Assembly (NCBI GenBank): GCA_029240775.1
Contig: JARDZQ010000241.1
Span: 1 to 5,412 of the forward strand
Direction: 5' to 3'
From: Rubrobacteraceae bacterium
GTDB taxonomy: Bacteria > Actinomycetota > Rubrobacteria > Rubrobacterales > Rubrobacteraceae
DNA length: 5,412 bases
Position 1 is the stretch's first letter. Every line of letters begins with the position of its first letter. The notes beneath the pieces were generated by a model, which saw nothing but the letters and a program-made list of their open reading frames with translations, was not told the origin of the DNA and ran no database searches. Both the position numbers and the translations under genes were made by a program. This document shows positions 5,131 to 5,412 of the stretch, in pieces.

Positions 5131-5412
5131 ATGAGAGAGGACATGCAGTACATAAGCGGGGTGTTGGACGAGCTGGAGGCGATCGTCCGCGACGCGTCTG
5201 GGGTACCGATACGCAAGGGTCGCGCGGTGGTTGATCGGTCAGATCTGCTTGTGATGCTGGACGAGCTAAGGGGATCGTTGCCCCCGGAGCTGGCGGAGGC
5301 TGAGGAGATCCGCCGTGAGTGTGGGGCCGTAGTTGCGGCGGCCGAGGAGGAGGCCGGGCGCATCATCGAGAACGCGCACAGCCGCGCGGACGCGATGGCT
5401 CCGGAGACGGAG
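5131..5412 (+). CDS. DivIVA/SepIVA-like coiled-coil protein, 3'-truncated by window
   Basis: The frame from ATG 5131 stays open for 94 codons to the window edge. The opening (LDELEAIVRDASGVPIRKG, residues 12-30; then VVDRSDLLVMLDELRGSLPPEL, 33-54) closely resembles what I recall of mycobacterial Rv2927c, whose M. smegmatis counterpart SepIVA is a DivIVA-domain division factor: there too an LDEL.AIV.EA.GVP stretch precedes DvLELIDDI..AIPGEL. From about residue 55 on it becomes an Ala/Glu-rich helix (AEEEAGRIIENAHSRADAM) like the repeated A.aeAe.I...A..EAd units of that family and of DivIVA/Wag31 and F-type ATP synthase b subunits. Expected role: cytoplasmic coiled-coil scaffold linked to envelope growth or division; the membrane-binding or repeat region would lie beyond the edge. 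AGGG at 5119-5122 supports the start. It lies 243 bases after the Clp gene and probably has its own promoter. Confidence 0.75.
   Translation, partial: MREDMQYISGVLDELEAIVRDASGVPIRKGRAVVDRSDLLVMLDELRGSLPPELAEAEEIRRECGAVVAAAEEEAGRIIENAHSRADAMAPETE

Noticed and set aside
1..5412. HAIR (HspR operator) or CIRCE element
   Set aside because: I looked for CTTGAG-N-CTCAAG and TTAGCACTC/GAGTGCTAA pairs. CTTGAG at 1615 and several CTCAAG copies are isolated and lie in coding sequence. The operator is expected upstream of dnaK, outside the window.

Overview
This window is high-GC bacterial DNA carrying the distal part of a heat-shock chaperone operon, all on the + strand. In order it holds the 3' part of grpE, dnaJ (interrupted by a frameshift), hspR, a small B-box zinc-finger membrane protein, and a large ClpC-type Hsp100 ATPase. 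After a 243-base AT-richer gap comes the start of a DivIVA/SepIVA-like coiled-coil gene that runs off the right edge. The gene order grpE-dnaJ-hspR with a MerR-type HspR, the strong G/C third-position bias and the resemblance of the last gene to mycobacterial Rv2927c/SepIVA point to an actinomycete. My best guess is a deep-branching one of the Rubrobacter type, but this is inference from style and gene order, not a database match.

Layout: 1-426 grpE (5' end cut by the window; dnaK is expected upstream but not visible). 430-1547 dnaJ: the J domain, G/F region, complete four-motif zinc finger and start of the C-terminal domains are in one frame, then two extra bases (TG) near 1183 give a stop at 1186-1188, and the rest of DnaJ continues in another frame to 1547. 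1544-1948 hspR, overlapping the dnaJ stop through GTGA. 1953-2435 B-box plus four-helix membrane protein. 2455-4887 Clp ATPase. 4888-5130 intergenic, with a perfect DnaA-box match, a 12-bp palindrome, a pair of direct repeats and an inverted repeat covering the next ribosome binding site. 5131 to the edge: SepIVA-like protein.

How they work together: GrpE (nucleotide exchange) and DnaJ (J-protein) are the co-chaperones of DnaK. HspR is the repressor that in actinomycetes shuts the dnaK operon off, with DnaK as co-repressor. The terminal Hsp100 would extract or refold aggregated protein. Junctions of 3, -4, 4 and 19 bases show a single translational unit from grpE to the Clp gene.

The two points most worth attention are these. 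The Clp ATPase has the ClpC architecture (short UVR-type middle domain) but lacks the (V/I/L)GF loop used to dock on ClpP, so it may be a stand-alone disaggregase filling the ClpB role. The dnaJ break creates a GTGA stop-start overlap like the one at dnaJ-hspR, so DnaJ may be made as two coupled halves, or the gene may be damaged or misread.
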